A DNA stretch of 64,000 nt from Lacticaseibacillus suilingensis (GTDB lineage: Bacteria > Bacillota > Bacilli > Lactobacillales > Lactobacillaceae): the NCBI RefSeq assembly GCF_016861845.1, contig NZ_BOLV01000011.1, forward strand, positions 35,976 to 99,975, written 5' to 3'. The position numbers and the translations under genes were made by a program. Each line of letters opens with the position of its first letter. Position 1 is the first letter of the stretch. The notes under the pieces were generated by a model. That model was not told where the DNA came from and searched no databases. It saw nothing but the letters and a program-made list of their open reading frames with translations. Shown here one piece after another: positions 63,182-64,000 of the stretch.

Positions 63182-63562
63182 ATGAACTATCGGATCGGTG
63201 ATATCGTCACCGGCAAGGTCACTGGCATTCAGCCCTACGGCGTTTTTGTTCTGCTCGATGATCGCCACCAAGGCCTGATCCACATTTCCGAGTGTCAACA
63301 CGGTTTCGTGAAGGCACTAACGGATTTGTTCAAGGTCGGCCAGCAGGTCCAAGTGGTCATTTTGGATATTGATGAGTTTTCGGGCAAAATCAGTTTGTCC
63401 GTGCGGGCGTTGCAGCCGGCACCGGCGATGACCACTTACCGGCATCGCAAGCACTATTGGACGAACCGTAAGCTGCATTTAGGCTTTACCCCGATTGCCG
63501 AACGCCTCGATGGCTGGGTCAGCGAGTACCTTGGCCTGATGGAAAAGCACACAGACGACTAG
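63182..63562 (+). CDS. S1 RNA-binding domain protein (CvfD/YugI-like)
   Basis: A 126-residue protein with one S1 domain at residues 3-75 (GDIVTGKVTGIQPYGVFVLLDDRHQGLIHISE, VGQQVQVVILDIDEFSGKISLSVRA) and a C-terminal tail rich in aromatic and basic residues. Relatives (YugI, CvfD/GSP13) bind 30S ribosomes or regulate translation during cold and stress. The ribosome binding site is weak (GAAGTGG); TATACT at 63133-63138 suggests its own promoter. Confidence 0.9.
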   Translation: MNYRIGDIVTGKVTGIQPYGVFVLLDDRHQGLIHISECQHGFVKALTDLFKVGQQVQVVILDIDEFSGKISLSVRALQPAPAMTTYRHRKHYWTNRKLHLGFTPIAERLDGWVSEYLGLMEKHTDD

Positions 63563-63576
63563 TCGTGTGCTTTTTT
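63543..63576 (+). terminator. Terminator of the S1-domain gene
   Basis: AAAAGCACAC..ACGACT / AGTCGT GTGCTTTT stem beginning inside the coding end, followed by TTTTTT. Confidence 0.88.
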
Positions 63577-63699
63577 CGTACATTGAATTTTGTTTATTCA
63601 TTTTTGTTCGGAAATAGGCGAGATGAATAATCATTCTTTGCGCTCTTAGTGGCCAAATTTTCGCTTATTCTGTTTTTTTAGTGAATGTTGAATTAAGTG

Positions 63700-63729
63700 T
63701 TGACGCTAGGGGCTGTTGGCTGGTAAGAT
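63700..63729 (+). promoter_or_regulatory. rRNA operon promoter P1 (upstream)
   Basis: TTGACG (63700-63705), 18-bp spacer, TAAGAT (63724-63729), about 270 bp before the expected 16S start. Confidence 0.6.
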
Positions 63730-63817
63730 ACTTGTTGTTGTCAAAACGGCAAGCGCAAATCGCTGCGCCGGCAAATGCTTGGAAGACGAATAATTATTCA
63801 TTTCATGACATTTTAAT

Positions 63818-63846
63818 TTGACAAGCAAAAAGCCATAAGATATACT
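63818..63846 (+). promoter_or_regulatory. rRNA operon promoter P2
   Basis: Consensus TTGACA (63818-63823), 17-bp spacer, TATACT (63841-63846). An AT-rich UP-like stretch lies upstream. The strongest promoter in the window. Confidence 0.9.
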
Positions 63847-64000
63847 GTTAAAGTTGTCTTTTGGACACAGTGGTCCTTTGAAAACTGAACAAAGTTTCGT
63901 AAATGTGATAGGGCTTTTCGATTTAAATCGAAGAGAATTAAACATGAGCGAAGTCAATTCGCAAACAACAAATCGAGCTATTCAAATAACTCATTATATG
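63847..64000 (+). other. Pre-16S rRNA leader (rRNA operon continues beyond window)
   Basis: It contains TTTGAAAACTGAACAAAGTTTC (63876 onward, written with its two halves GAAAACTGAAC and AAAGTTTC), the conserved block found ahead of 16S genes in lactobacilli. The window ends in TTATATG, which in lactobacilli directly precedes AGAGTTTGAT of 16S rRNA. The mature 16S end is therefore expected within the last bases, but the gene itself is not included. Confidence 0.85.

Overview
The window is a 64 kb piece of a Firmicutes chromosome, most likely a high-GC lactic acid bacterium close to Lacticaseibacillus/Lactobacillus. The gene order supports this: mutS-mutL, ruvA-ruvB-queA-tgt-yajC, an alanyl T-box ahead of alaS, ireB-ruvX-DUF1292, zapA-cvpA-mutS2-trxA, divergent pepQ/ccpA, pepV, and yutD-yutF-DUF1461 next to DedA. 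Further support comes from strong Shine-Dalgarno sites, frequent TTG/GTG starts, a WxL/LPxTG surface cluster, Rex-type operators at adhE, and a typical lactobacillar pre-16S leader at the right edge. Species cannot be fixed from the sequence alone.

Layout. Bases 1-3120 hold mismatch repair (partial mutS, mutL) and maf. Bases 3121-5640 hold a small WxL cell-surface cluster whose first gene is visibly poorer in GC than its surroundings. Bases 5650-14300 hold a VTT membrane protein, Holliday-junction helicase ruvAB, queuosine genes queA and tgt, yajC, and a Rex-controlled bifunctional adhE. Bases 14300-22470 hold an MntR/DtxR-type regulator, zwf, dinB, a DRTGG/CBS regulator, nrnA, a DEAD-box helicase, a divergent formylglycine-enzyme-like protein and a 51-residue membrane peptide. 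Bases 22470-30720 hold T-box-alaS, ireB-ruvX-DUF1292, zapA-cvpA-mutS2 and trxA. Bases 30800-34970 hold an orphan sugar locus (TIM-barrel protein, ROK regulator, PTS EIIC). Bases 35000-38010 hold yslB, a MurI-RdgB fusion, a phosphodiesterase and a free-standing PASTA protein. Bases 38050-44600 hold an aquaglyceroporin, a CBS (c-di-AMP-type) protein, transporters, envelope proteins and a 47-residue gene. Bases 44600-57180 hold pepQ/ccpA, a class A PBP, yjjG, birA, pepV, a GDPD and a YibE/F membrane locus. Bases 57200-63580 hold a lipoprotein, yutD-yutF, DedA, PgpA-like, ferredoxin-NADP reductase, cyclophilin and an S1 protein. Bases 63580-64000 hold tandem promoters and the leader of an rRNA operon whose 16S gene starts at or just beyond the edge.

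Most of the window is core housekeeping DNA with short intergenic spacers and paired terminators. There are no CRISPR arrays, prophages, complete IS elements or tRNA genes that I can see.

The most unusual structure is a family of five related, imperfectly palindromic repeats (9091-9218, 9221-9396, 22490-22614, 25569-25665, and a half copy at 26949-26993). Their outer arms are conserved, while the central hairpin is swapped as a whole module from copy to copy. One copy sits inside 15-bp terminal inverted repeats like a miniature transposable element. Two copies end directly against promoters.
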